A stretch of DNA of 8,435 nucleotides from NCBI GenBank assembly GCA_026984355.1, contig JALSSG010000202.1, positions 1-8,435 on the forward strand. Direction: 5' to 3'. Under the pieces are notes generated by a model. The model saw only the letters and a program-made list of their open reading frames with translations. It did no database searches and was not told the DNA's origin. Of this stretch, positions 1 to 4,918 are shown piece after piece; within the stretch, counting starts at the first letter, position 1, and each line of letters starts with the position of its first letter. The translations under genes and the position numbers were made by a program. The DNA is from Hydrogenothermaceae bacterium (GTDB taxonomy: Bacteria; Aquificota; Aquificia; Aquificales; Hydrogenothermaceae).

Positions 1-1
1 T

Positions 2-109
2 AAAGATGGGGATGCAAGGTTTAGAGTTTCATGGCTACTTCCTACTATAGCGTTATTTGATATAGACATAGCAGAGAAGGCAGATAAATTACTTGCAGCT
101 TTTAAATAA
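2..109 (+). CDS. 3' end of an unrecognised gene (partial)
   Basis: The open frame enters from the left edge and ends at TAA 107-109, giving the last 35 residues of a protein. The visible tail contains RFRVSWLLPTIALFDIDIAE and then KADKLLAAFK. It has a short hydrophobic stretch followed by an acidic/basic helix, with no motif I can assign to a family. The next gene begins 16-22 nt downstream with its Shine-Dalgarno directly after this stop, so the two are almost certainly co-transcribed. Because the following gene resembles the type III CRISPR subunit Csm5, this could be another subunit of the same assembly, but the tail alone does not show that. Reality as a coding tail is fairly sure from codon use and spacing; function is unknown. 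Confidence 0.6.
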   Translation, partial: KDGDARFRVSWLLPTIALFDIDIAEKADKLLAAFK

Positions 110-115
110 ATTAGG

Positions 116-120
116 GGAGG
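116..120 (+). promoter_or_regulatory. Shine-Dalgarno that decides the start of the RAMP-like gene
   Basis: GGAGG lies 5 nt before TTG 126 and 11 nt before ATG 132. It lies downstream of the more upstream in-frame TTG at 93, which therefore cannot be the start it serves. The pfdA, mini-beta, YfdX and lipoprotein genes use spacings of about 7-10 nt, so both 126 and 132 are possible; I take ATG 132. Confidence 0.6.
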
Positions 121-131
121 ATTTTTTGGGG

Positions 132-860
132 ATGCTTCTTCTTAGTTGGACTCCGTTTATTTTTAGTCGGAACGGGTTTCCTAGAGATGATAACGGAAAT
201 CCGTTCCTTCCTGGGAACATAATAACAGATGCTATTAAAACTGCTGTAGTTTTTTACTATACAAAAAAGGATAAAGAAATTGAAAATAAAATAAAAAGAT
301 ATCTTCTTAAAGAAAACTTAAAACCTGAAGAAATCGTAAAAGATATCAGAAATATAGTCTTTTCTAAATATCCTGTTTTAAAGAACCTTAAAGTACAGGA
401 AAAAATCTATTTAAACCCAGAAAAGGTTAAACAAGAATATGTAGAAGTATTTGACTTAAAACAATGGATAGATATTAGAGGTTTTAAGACAGAAATATAC
501 AAAGATAATTTGCAGATTTCATTTGAAACATCAAATATTGAAAAGATAAAATCAGCCTGTCATTCATACACCGAAGCTTTGGCAAAAATAGAACATTCTA
601 TGTTAAAAGACCATCCACTTTCTTCAATTTTCTATGAGCCTTTATTAAATGAGCTAAAAAACTGGGATATACCACTCAGGATAGGATTATGGACAGAAGT
701 AAGATTTGGAGGAAATCTTTTGTTTTTCTGGAGAATTAAAGAAGTAAGAGAAAAGTTAATAAAGGATTTAAAAATAGACATAAGGCCAAGATATGTTCTT
801 TATTTTCCAAAAGAAAAAGCCACAGCTGGTTGGTCAGAACTAAAAAGAGAAAAAATCTAA
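132..860 (+). CDS. Csm5-like RAMP-superfamily protein (type III CRISPR effector subunit-like)
   Basis: 242 residues from ATG 132. The order of motifs resembles Csm5. There is an N-terminal strand with TPFIF (7-11), then a RDDNGNPFLPGN segment (18-29) followed by an amphipathic helix with IKTAVVFYY, matching the family's 'G-x-P-[YF]-[IL]-P-G-S-S-x-K-G-A-[IL]-R' segment. A central VFDLKQW...SFET region follows, then PLRIG (181-185), a GGN turn (about 193-195) and a C-terminal RPRY...ATAGWSEL, comparable to the 'P-x-T-R...PLGW' end of Csm5. Csm5 caps the backbone of type III-A complexes and takes part in crRNA maturation; whether this copy does is unknown. It is oddly short (Csm5 is usually above 300 residues) and its motif is degenerate, GNIITD in place of GSSxKG. 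No CRISPR array, cas10 or csm3 is visible, but only 109 nt upstream can be seen. The pfdA ribosome binding site follows 10 nt after its stop. The family call rests on motif order recalled by eye, not on a search. Confidence 0.5.
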   Translation: MLLLSWTPFIFSRNGFPRDDNGNPFLPGNIITDAIKTAVVFYYTKKDKEIENKIKRYLLKENLKPEEIVKDIRNIVFSKYPVLKNLKVQEKIYLNPEKVKQEYVEVFDLKQWIDIRGFKTEIYKDNLQISFETSNIEKIKSACHSYTEALAKIEHSMLKDHPLSSIFYEPLLNELKNWDIPLRIGLWTEVRFGGNLLFFWRIKEVREKLIKDLKIDIRPRYVLYFPKEKATAGWSELKREKI

Positions 861-883
861 ATAAAATAAAAGGAGGTACAGCC

Positions 884-1324
884 ATGGCAAAAGGAAAAGA
901 AAAAGAAACAAAAAAGGTCTCTTTAGAAGACCTAAACAGAGAGCTTAGAGGGTATATTGCCCAAATAGAAGCTTTAAGAGCAGAGATATCTGCGATAGAT
1001 ACAGCTATAACAGATTTAAGGTCTGTTATAAAAACAATAAACAACATAAAAGACCTTGGGAAAGGTAAAAACATACTAATTCCTATTGGAGCTATAGCAC
1101 AGATAGAAGCTAAGATAGAAAATCCAGAAAAGGTTGTTGTCAGTATAGGTAATGGAATATCTGCAGAGCTAAATGTGGAAGAAGCGCTGGCTCAGATAGC
1201 TAAGGAAATAGCATCTTTGCAGGCATTAAGAAGAGCCTTGGAAGAAGCTATAGTAGAAGCTTATGCAAAAACAGAAGAACTTTTAGAAAAAACAAAACAG
1301 CTTGGTGCTGAAGAATCTAAATAA
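884..1324 (+). CDS. pfdA: Prefoldin alpha subunit (archaeal-type chaperone)
   Basis: 146 residues from ATG 884, which follows AGGAGG (871-876) by 7 nt; the frame is open further upstream to 830 but has no ribosome binding site there. The layout is that of prefoldin alpha: an N-terminal coiled-coil helix (about 12-58), two beta hairpins in the middle (about 62-96, with ILIPIGAIAQIEAKI and VVVSIGNGISAEL), and a C-terminal coiled-coil helix (about 97-140). The pattern I-P-[IV]-G near 66-69 followed by an ExNI/VSIGxG strand is typical of archaeal PfdA. Known prefoldins are alpha2-beta4 jellyfish hexamers in the cytosol of archaea and eukaryotes that pass unfolded proteins to a chaperonin. Prefoldin is uncommon in bacteria, and I recall homologues annotated in Aquificales. 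Its position between a RAMP-like gene and a miniature prefoldin-beta-like gene suggests a dedicated rather than general chaperone, which is inference. Confidence 0.85.
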   Translation: MAKGKEKETKKVSLEDLNRELRGYIAQIEALRAEISAIDTAITDLRSVIKTINNIKDLGKGKNILIPIGAIAQIEAKIENPEKVVVSIGNGISAELNVEEALAQIAKEIASLQALRRALEEAIVEAYAKTEELLEKTKQLGAEESK

Positions 1325-1332
1325 AAACACTG

Positions 1333-1357
1333 AAGGGGCTTATGAAAAGCCCCTTTT
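1333..1357 (+). terminator. Intergenic hairpin after pfdA, terminator or attenuator
   Basis: A 9-bp perfect stem, AAGGGGCTT (1333-1341) with AAGCCCCTT (1347-1355), closes a 5-nt loop ATGAA and is followed by TTCATTTTC. It begins 8 nt after the pfdA stop codon and ends before the next Shine-Dalgarno (1368-1372). The T tract is interrupted and the downstream genes have no visible promoter of their own, so partial termination is more likely than a full stop. It could also be a processing site that stabilises the pfdA message. Confidence 0.65.
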
Positions 1358-1380
1358 CATTTTCAAAGGAGGGAATTGTT

Positions 1381-1590
1381 ATGGATGAAAAAGAAAAGGA
1401 AGCTTTAGAAAAGTTAAAAGATGAGTTAACAGAAACTCTTGATATTGTAGAGAATTTAGGTGGAAAAAGAAGATACTTCTATAATACAGGAGTTATCTGT
1501 GTAGAAATGAATAAAGAAGAAGTAGTTCAGTTAATAAAAGCTGAAATAGAAGAGATAGAAAAAATTTTAAAAGGAGAGAAAAATGAATAA
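1381..1590 (+). CDS. Small prefoldin-beta-like protein (69 aa)
   Basis: ATG 1381 follows AAAGGAGGG (1365-1373) by 7 nt. An upstream in-frame ATG at 1342 lies inside the hairpin loop and has no Shine-Dalgarno, so it is rejected. The 69-residue product is helix (3-26), then a GG turn and a short hairpin with RRYFYNTGVICVEM (30-43), then helix NKEEVVQLIKAEIEEIEKIL (44-63). Prefoldin beta has a comparable central region, where '[VR]Y..VG.[IL]..V..KEE....[IL]...IE..E' links the hairpin to the second helix. That similarity, and the place directly after pfdA, suggest a beta-type partner. It is little more than half the usual length of about 115-120 residues, so its coiled-coil arms would be very short. 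The stop overlaps the next start by 8 nt, implying translational coupling. The family is probable, not certain; any small helical protein is the alternative. Confidence 0.6.
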   Translation: MDEKEKEALEKLKDELTETLDIVENLGGKRRYFYNTGVICVEMNKEEVVQLIKAEIEEIEKILKGEKNE

Positions 1591-2047
1591 AATAACAATA
1601 TTTTTTATAACTTCACTGATAGCCATATTTTTAGGATGGGGTATTGGTAGCTATATAACATATAACAATACAATAGAACAAGTAGGAAAAATTCCTGCTT
1701 CTCCTATAATAACATTAGCTCAATATGACAAAAAAAATCATGCAGTTTTACTTTCTATATTAAACTCAGGAACAATTCCTCTTACTGTAATTTCAAAATC
1801 TTTTGTATTTAAACCGGGAAAAGATAGCAAACAAAAGTCGTATGAGATGGCTAATATTCCAGCAAATATTGTATTACCACCACTTGCAGTAACGATAGTT
1901 GCCCTTGACTTAAAAAAAGGTTCTAACCCGCTAGAAGCAGGTGATATTGTGATGAGTACAATACATTACACACACTCTTTGTCTAAAGATGTTTATACAG
2001 TATCTCATAAATTTGAATACACAGGAAAAGAAAAGGAGAGTAAATGA
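1583..2047 (+). CDS. Single-span membrane protein with extracytoplasmic beta-rich domain
   Basis: 154 residues. AAGGAG (1571-1576) lies 6 nt before ATG 1583, and the start overlaps the previous gene by 8 nt. An N-terminal hydrophobic segment (about 4-26, TIFFITSLIAIFLGWGIGSY) with one preceding lysine acts as a signal anchor. The rest is soluble and alternates hydrophobic residues as in a beta sandwich, including AVLLSILNSGTIPLTVISKSF (about 54-74) and NIVLPPLAVTIVALDL. The 'N-S-G-x-x-P-[LI]' pattern is seen in Ig-like domains of prokaryotic surface proteins, but I do not recognise a specific family. There is no lipobox and no cysteine. The orientation predicts the domain lies outside the cytoplasm, in the same compartment as the exported YfdX-like protein made from the end of the operon, which may be a partner. 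Its stop overlaps the next start by 4 nt (ATGA). Confidence 0.75.
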   Translation: MNKITIFFITSLIAIFLGWGIGSYITYNNTIEQVGKIPASPIITLAQYDKKNHAVLLSILNSGTIPLTVISKSFVFKPGKDSKQKSYEMANIPANIVLPPLAVTIVALDLKKGSNPLEAGDIVMSTIHYTHSLSKDVYTVSHKFEYTGKEKESK

Positions 2048-2610
2048 TGAATTTTGAAAGAGTTGCATGGTGGATATTCTGGATAACATTTGCAGTTCTT
2101 ATAGCTGTTATGTTTTACGGTTTTACTTTAATTATTTTTAAGGCTACACCTTCAGAAATAGCATTTGTTTTAGGTCTGGTTAGCTTTTTCATTCTAGGTA
2201 ATAGACTTTTATTTGGATATGGTTGGATAGCAAATATTTTAGATTCTATTTTAGGTATGGAAGATTTAGAACAGAAAAGGCCAGTTATAGAAAAGAAAGT
2301 ACAGGAAAAAAAGATAACTTCAGAAGAAGAGATAAAAAAGCTGTCAGTATCAGCTTTAATACTTTTGCTACTAAAAGACTTAAGTTATTACCAGTATGCA
2401 TTTTATGGAATTTATCTGCTTTTAGTTATTTTTACTCTTGCTTTTAATTTTAATTTATTTGGAGACCTTCTAATTGGTAGATACATAAAAGGTATATTCT
2501 GGGGAGCAAGTGTTGTTGTTTTCTTCGTATGGGGTCTTAGTCAGCTTTCTCATGTTCTTTATTCAGAATTTTTAGAAAAAATAAAAATAAAAGGAGGTGC
2601 GGCAGTATGA
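2044..2610 (+). CDS. Four-span integral membrane protein of unknown family
   Basis: 188 residues, starting at ATG 2044 inside an ATGA overlap with the previous gene (a second ATG at 2047 is also possible); GGAG at 2035-2038 serves as ribosome binding site. Hydrophobic segments lie at about 7-32 (Trp-rich start, VAWWIFWITF), 36-59, 116-138 and 149-172. A 5-6-residue-periodic charged loop (about 73-99, rich in Glu and Lys) sits between spans 2 and 3, next to a short hydrophobic LSVSALILLLLKDL (100-113) that may be an amphipathic re-entrant helix. I do not recognise the family. The C-terminal KGGAAV is encoded by the Shine-Dalgarno of the following gene, which ties the two genes together. Its likely role is a membrane scaffold for the envelope part of the operon, by inference from position. 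Confidence 0.75.
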   Translation: MMNFERVAWWIFWITFAVLIAVMFYGFTLIIFKATPSEIAFVLGLVSFFILGNRLLFGYGWIANILDSILGMEDLEQKRPVIEKKVQEKKITSEEEIKKLSVSALILLLLKDLSYYQYAFYGIYLLLVIFTLAFNFNLFGDLLIGRYIKGIFWGASVVVFFVWGLSQLSHVLYSEFLEKIKIKGGAAV

Positions 2611-3494
2611 GAACACTTTTAGGATTTGTACTAGGTATACTTTTGTCTATATCGTTATCTTTTTCACAAACTACATCAAATCAAACAACTAAACAGTTAA
2701 TGGAAAGTGCAGGCAAAAGAAGTGTAGAACAGGTAAGAGCTGGAGAAATTGAAAAAGTTATACAGGAAGCTTTAAAAGTATTTCAAGACTCCCAAAAACT
2801 TCTCTTTCAGCTAACTCATAACCAAATAGATGATGCAAAAAAGAATATAAAAGAAATACAAAATAAATTAGATAAGTTAGTAAAGCAATATAAAGGTAAG
2901 TTAGATAGATTACCAATTCAGGTAGTAATCATAGAGGTTGAAGGAATAGATGATATAGATGTTGCACAAAAATTAAAAAAAGAGGCAAAGAAATTACTTG
3001 AAGAAAATGATGTTCCATCTGCAAGAGATATATTAAACGCTTTAAGAAATGAAATTGTTATAGAAACCCATTATTTACCTCTTGAAATATATAAAGATAC
3101 AATAGACCTTGTAGCTAAATTTTTAGATAAAGGAAATGTTCAAAAAGCTGTAGAAACTTTAAATATAGCTCTTGGAACAATAGAAATAGAACAGACTATA
3201 ATACCTAAACCTTTAGCAGAGGCTGTTTTATTAGTTCAAGATGCTAAAAAAAGATTTAAAAAAGATAAAAAATCTGCTGTAAAACTTTTAGAGGAAGCTA
3301 AAAGAAAGTTAAAACTCGCTAAAGCTTTAGGATATATAAGAACAGAGAAAGAAATAGAGCCTTTAATTAAAGATATAGAATCTCTTGAAAAAGAAGTTAA
3401 AAAAGAAACAGCAGAAAAAGTTCTATTTGAAAGCTTAGAGAAAAAGATTAAAAAGGCTCAAGAAAAAGCTACAGAAACTAAACAAAGAAAATAA
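2607..3494 (+). CDS. Exported YfdX-family protein with C-terminal coiled coil
   Basis: 295 residues. AAGGAGG (2591-2597) lies 9 nt before ATG 2607, which overlaps the previous stop by 4 nt. An N-terminal signal peptide, RTLLGFVLGILLSISLSFSQ (2-21), predicts periplasmic export with cleavage after about residue 20; no lipobox is present. The mature part is almost all helical with the repeated pattern typical of YfdX: 'A..AL..L..[GN]....A' segments, KLPIQVVIIEVE, a pair of 'AKKLLEENDVPSARDIL' (about 125-145) and 'VAKFLDKGNVQKAVETL' (about 170-187) helical hairpins, and ETHYLPLEIYKD and IIPKPLAEAV, which match the family's conserved 'IPL' turns. Beyond about 225 the tail is a highly charged coiled coil. 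YfdX proteins of enterobacteria are periplasmic stress-linked proteins without a settled function. It is the last gene of the operon, before a terminator. Confidence 0.75.
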   Translation: MRTLLGFVLGILLSISLSFSQTTSNQTTKQLMESAGKRSVEQVRAGEIEKVIQEALKVFQDSQKLLFQLTHNQIDDAKKNIKEIQNKLDKLVKQYKGKLDRLPIQVVIIEVEGIDDIDVAQKLKKEAKKLLEENDVPSARDILNALRNEIVIETHYLPLEIYKDTIDLVAKFLDKGNVQKAVETLNIALGTIEIEQTIIPKPLAEAVLLVQDAKKRFKKDKKSAVKLLEEAKRKLKLAKALGYIRTEKEIEPLIKDIESLEKEVKKETAEKVLFESLEKKIKKAQEKATETKQRK

Positions 3495-3505
3495 CCGATA
3501 GTATT

Positions 3506-3529
3506 GGGGGATAGTTATTCCCCCTTTTT
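3506..3529 (+). terminator. Intrinsic terminator closing the RAMP-prefoldin-YfdX operon
   Basis: GGGGGA (3506-3511) pairs with TCCCCC (3519-3524) around a 7-nt loop and is followed directly by TTTTT (3525-3529). This is a classical rho-independent signal 12 nt after the YfdX stop codon. Confidence 0.85.
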
Positions 3530-3548
3530 ATAAGTTAGTTTATAAAAA
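3525..3548. other. AT-only inverted repeat between convergent genes
   Basis: TTTTTATAA (3525-3533) and TTATAAAAA (3540-3548) form a perfect 9-bp stem with a 6-nt loop. It shares its left arm with the T tract of the operon terminator. On the - strand it follows metF by 23 nt and ends in a T run, so it could act as a weak terminator for metF. All-AT stems are poor terminators, so the role is uncertain. Confidence 0.4.
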
Positions 3549-3571
3549 GAAGGTAAGTTTATTCATAAAGG

Positions 3572-4447
3572 TTATAAGAGATGTTTTATATTGTTATAAA
3601 TTTGTAAAGTAGCATCTGATTTGTTTAGAGTATAAAAATGTAAACCTTTTACACCATGTTCAAGTAAGTCTATACACTGTTTAGTAGCATACTCAATACC
3701 TATTTTCTTTACCTCTTCTGGTTTATCTTCAACAGCTTCAAGCTTTTTTACCAACTCTTCAGGAATTGTAGCTCCGCACATAAGGGCGAATTTCCTTATC
3801 TGTTTAAAGTTTGTTATAGGCATTATTCCTGGGATAACAGGAATGTTAATTTTTTCTTTTTGAATTTTTTCCATAAACTCATAAAAAAACGTATTATCAA
3901 AAAACATTTGAGTTATAGCAAAATCTGCACCAGCTTCTACTTTTTTCTTGAAATAAAAGATATCTCTTTCTATATTAGGGCTTTCTGGATGACCTTCTGG
4001 ATAAGCTGCAACAGCTACACAAAAATAATTCCCAAAATTCTCCCTTATAATCTTTACCAGTTCAACTGCAAATTTACAGCTATCTTCCGGTAGTTCAAAA
4101 TTCTCAACATTAACTGGTACATCTCCGCGAAGAGCTAAGATGTTCTGTATCCCTATATTTTTGTAATCTTCAAGTATATCTAAGATTTCTTGCTTAGTAT
4201 GGCCAAGACAGGTTAAATGAGCCATTACAGTAAGGTTAGTTTCCTCATGAATCTTTTTTACTATATTTCTTGTTCTGTCTCTTGTACTACCACCAGCTCC
4301 ATATGTTACAGAAACAAATGTAGGGTTTAAAGGTTCTAATTCTTTAATAGTATTAAAAAGCTGGATTTCTGCTTCTTTGCTTTTTGGGGGGAAGAATTCA
4401 AAAGATATACTCTTATTTACTTGTTTTAAAAGCTGTGATATTTTCAT
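3572..4447 (-). CDS. metF: 5,10-methylenetetrahydrofolate reductase
   Basis: 291 residues, the normal length for bacterial MetF. It is a soluble FAD-containing TIM-barrel enzyme that reduces 5,10-methylene-THF to 5-methyl-THF for methionine synthesis. Family signatures are all present: FEFFPPK (16-22, with the catalytic Glu17 that corresponds to E. coli Glu28), TYGAGGSTRDRT (48-59), AHLTC (76-80), NILALRGDVP (102-111, with Asp109 matching the flavin-tuning Asp120), GADFAITQMFFD (FAD/folate site) and IPVIPGIMPI. It lies 48 nt downstream of the ferredoxin gene on the same strand. There is no Shine-Dalgarno; instead a -10 box sits exactly 7 nt before the ATG, so the message is probably leaderless. 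No methionine or SAM riboswitch fits in the short gap. The call is very secure. Confidence 0.96.
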   Translation of the reverse strand: MKISQLLKQVNKSISFEFFPPKSKEAEIQLFNTIKELEPLNPTFVSVTYGAGGSTRDRTRNIVKKIHEETNLTVMAHLTCLGHTKQEILDILEDYKNIGIQNILALRGDVPVNVENFELPEDSCKFAVELVKIIRENFGNYFCVAVAAYPEGHPESPNIERDIFYFKKKVEAGADFAITQMFFDNTFFYEFMEKIQKEKINIPVIPGIMPITNFKQIRKFALMCGATIPEELVKKLEAVEDKPEEVKKIGIEYATKQCIDLLEHGVKGLHFYTLNKSDATLQIYNNIKHLL

Positions 4448-4454
4448 GCATAAT

Positions 4455-4483
4455 AGTATAACTTAATAACAGAGGTGGGGCAA
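4455..4483 (-). promoter_or_regulatory. metF promoter, predicted leaderless start
   Basis: On the - strand a -35-like TTGCCC (4478-4483, 4 of 6 to TTGACA) is separated by 17 nt from TATACT (4455-4460, 5 of 6 to TATAAT). The metF ATG begins 7 nt further on, where the +1 would fall. The -35 lies within the GC-rich hairpin at 4475-4492. Confidence 0.6.
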
Positions 4484-4492
4484 AAGCCCCAT
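4475..4492 (-). terminator. Hairpin after the ferredoxin gene, weak terminator
   Basis: TGGGGC (4476-4481) pairs with GCCCCA (4486-4491) around an AAAA loop, extended by a G-T pair (4475-4492). It starts only 4 nt past the ferredoxin stop codon. On the transcribed strand it is followed by CCTCTG rather than a T run, so termination should be incomplete and metF may also receive readthrough. Confidence 0.5.
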
Positions 4493-4495
4493 GTA

Positions 4496-4837
4496 TTACA
4501 TTCCACCCATTCCAGGCATGCCAGGTGGTCTTCCTTTAGAAGTTACTAATCTTTCAACAGGTTCTCCACCAAGAATATGTTTTTCTACTATTTCTGGAAC
4601 ATCTTCAGGTTTTACATTTCCATACCATACAGCATCAGGATAAACTACAACTGTAGGACCCATCATACAAGGACCAAGGCATCCAGTTGGAGTAACAGTC
4701 ATCTTATCAAATAGATTTTTGTTCATCATCTCTTCTTGAAATTTCATAAAAATCTGTTCAGACCCTTGTGAACCACAAGACGGCATTCCTGGTGGTTTTT
4801 TTTGTAAACATACAAATACATGACGAAATTCTGCCAT
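4496..4837 (-). CDS. Thioredoxin-like [2Fe-2S] ferredoxin (Aquifex Fd4 type)
   Basis: 113 residues. A perfect GGAGGTGA on the - strand (4844-4851) lies 6 nt before ATG 4837. The protein carries four cysteines, C10, C21, C53 and C57, in the arrangement expected for [2Fe-2S] binding in the thioredoxin-fold ferredoxin family (Aquifex aeolicus Fd, Clostridium pasteurianum 2Fe-2S, NuoE C-domain). Near-identical family landmarks are VFVCLQ (7-12), TPTGCLGPCMMGPTVVVYPD and AVWYGNVKPEDVPEIVEKH. This is a soluble, dimeric electron carrier; its redox partner is not known. It differs from the family in a Pro/Gly/Met-rich tail, RPPGMPGMGGM. It lies 81 nt downstream of the TPR/SPOR gene on the same strand and upstream of metF, whose reducing power it might conceivably help supply, though this is inference. 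Confidence 0.93.
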   Translation of the reverse strand: MAEFRHVFVCLQKKPPGMPSCGSQGSEQIFMKFQEEMMNKNLFDKMTVTPTGCLGPCMMGPTVVVYPDAVWYGNVKPEDVPEIVEKHILGGEPVERLVTSKGRPPGMPGMGGM

Positions 4838-4882
4838 AAAACTTCACCTCCATATATTTTGTTTGGCTTTTTTATTTTAAGA

Positions 4883-4888
4883 ATTATA
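4883..4888 (-). promoter_or_regulatory. Candidate -10 box for the ferredoxin gene
   Basis: A perfect TATAAT on the - strand lies in the gap before the ferredoxin gene, giving a leader of roughly 40 nt that carries the GGAGGTGA site. No convincing -35 hexamer is present at 16-18 nt, so it is only a candidate; readthrough from the upstream TPR gene is the alternative. Confidence 0.4.
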
Positions 4889-4918
4889 TGAATATTTTAA
4901 AAATGATTTTTGTTATAG

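Noticed and set aside
93..131. Upstream TTG 93 start for the RAMP-like gene
   Set aside because: It would overlap the previous gene by 17 nt and place the GGAGG inside its own coding sequence; 126 or 132 fit the Shine-Dalgarno.
736..1074. Hydrophobic 112-residue open frame on the - strand
   Set aside because: It lies opposite pfdA and the end of the RAMP-like gene, and its low-complexity Leu/Phe content is what antisense of Lys/Glu-rich coding sequence gives. No ribosome binding site.
1342..1380. Upstream start ATG 1342 for the mini-beta gene
   Set aside because: The ATG lies in the loop of the hairpin, without a Shine-Dalgarno, and would add 13 residues encoded by the terminator stem and the ribosome binding site.
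2223..2447. 74-residue open frame on the + strand
   Set aside because: It lies wholly inside the four-span membrane protein gene in another frame, with no start signals and no recognisable sequence.
1..3571. CRISPR array near the RAMP-like gene
   Set aside because: No regularly spaced direct repeats of 24-40 nt are visible anywhere in the window. An array outside the window cannot be excluded.
3495..3571. Small gene or RNA in the gap before metF
   Set aside because: The gap holds only the terminator and the AT-only inverted repeat; no reading frame or structured RNA fits.
3860..4093. 77-residue open frame on the + strand
   Set aside because: It is antisense to the well-conserved core of metF.
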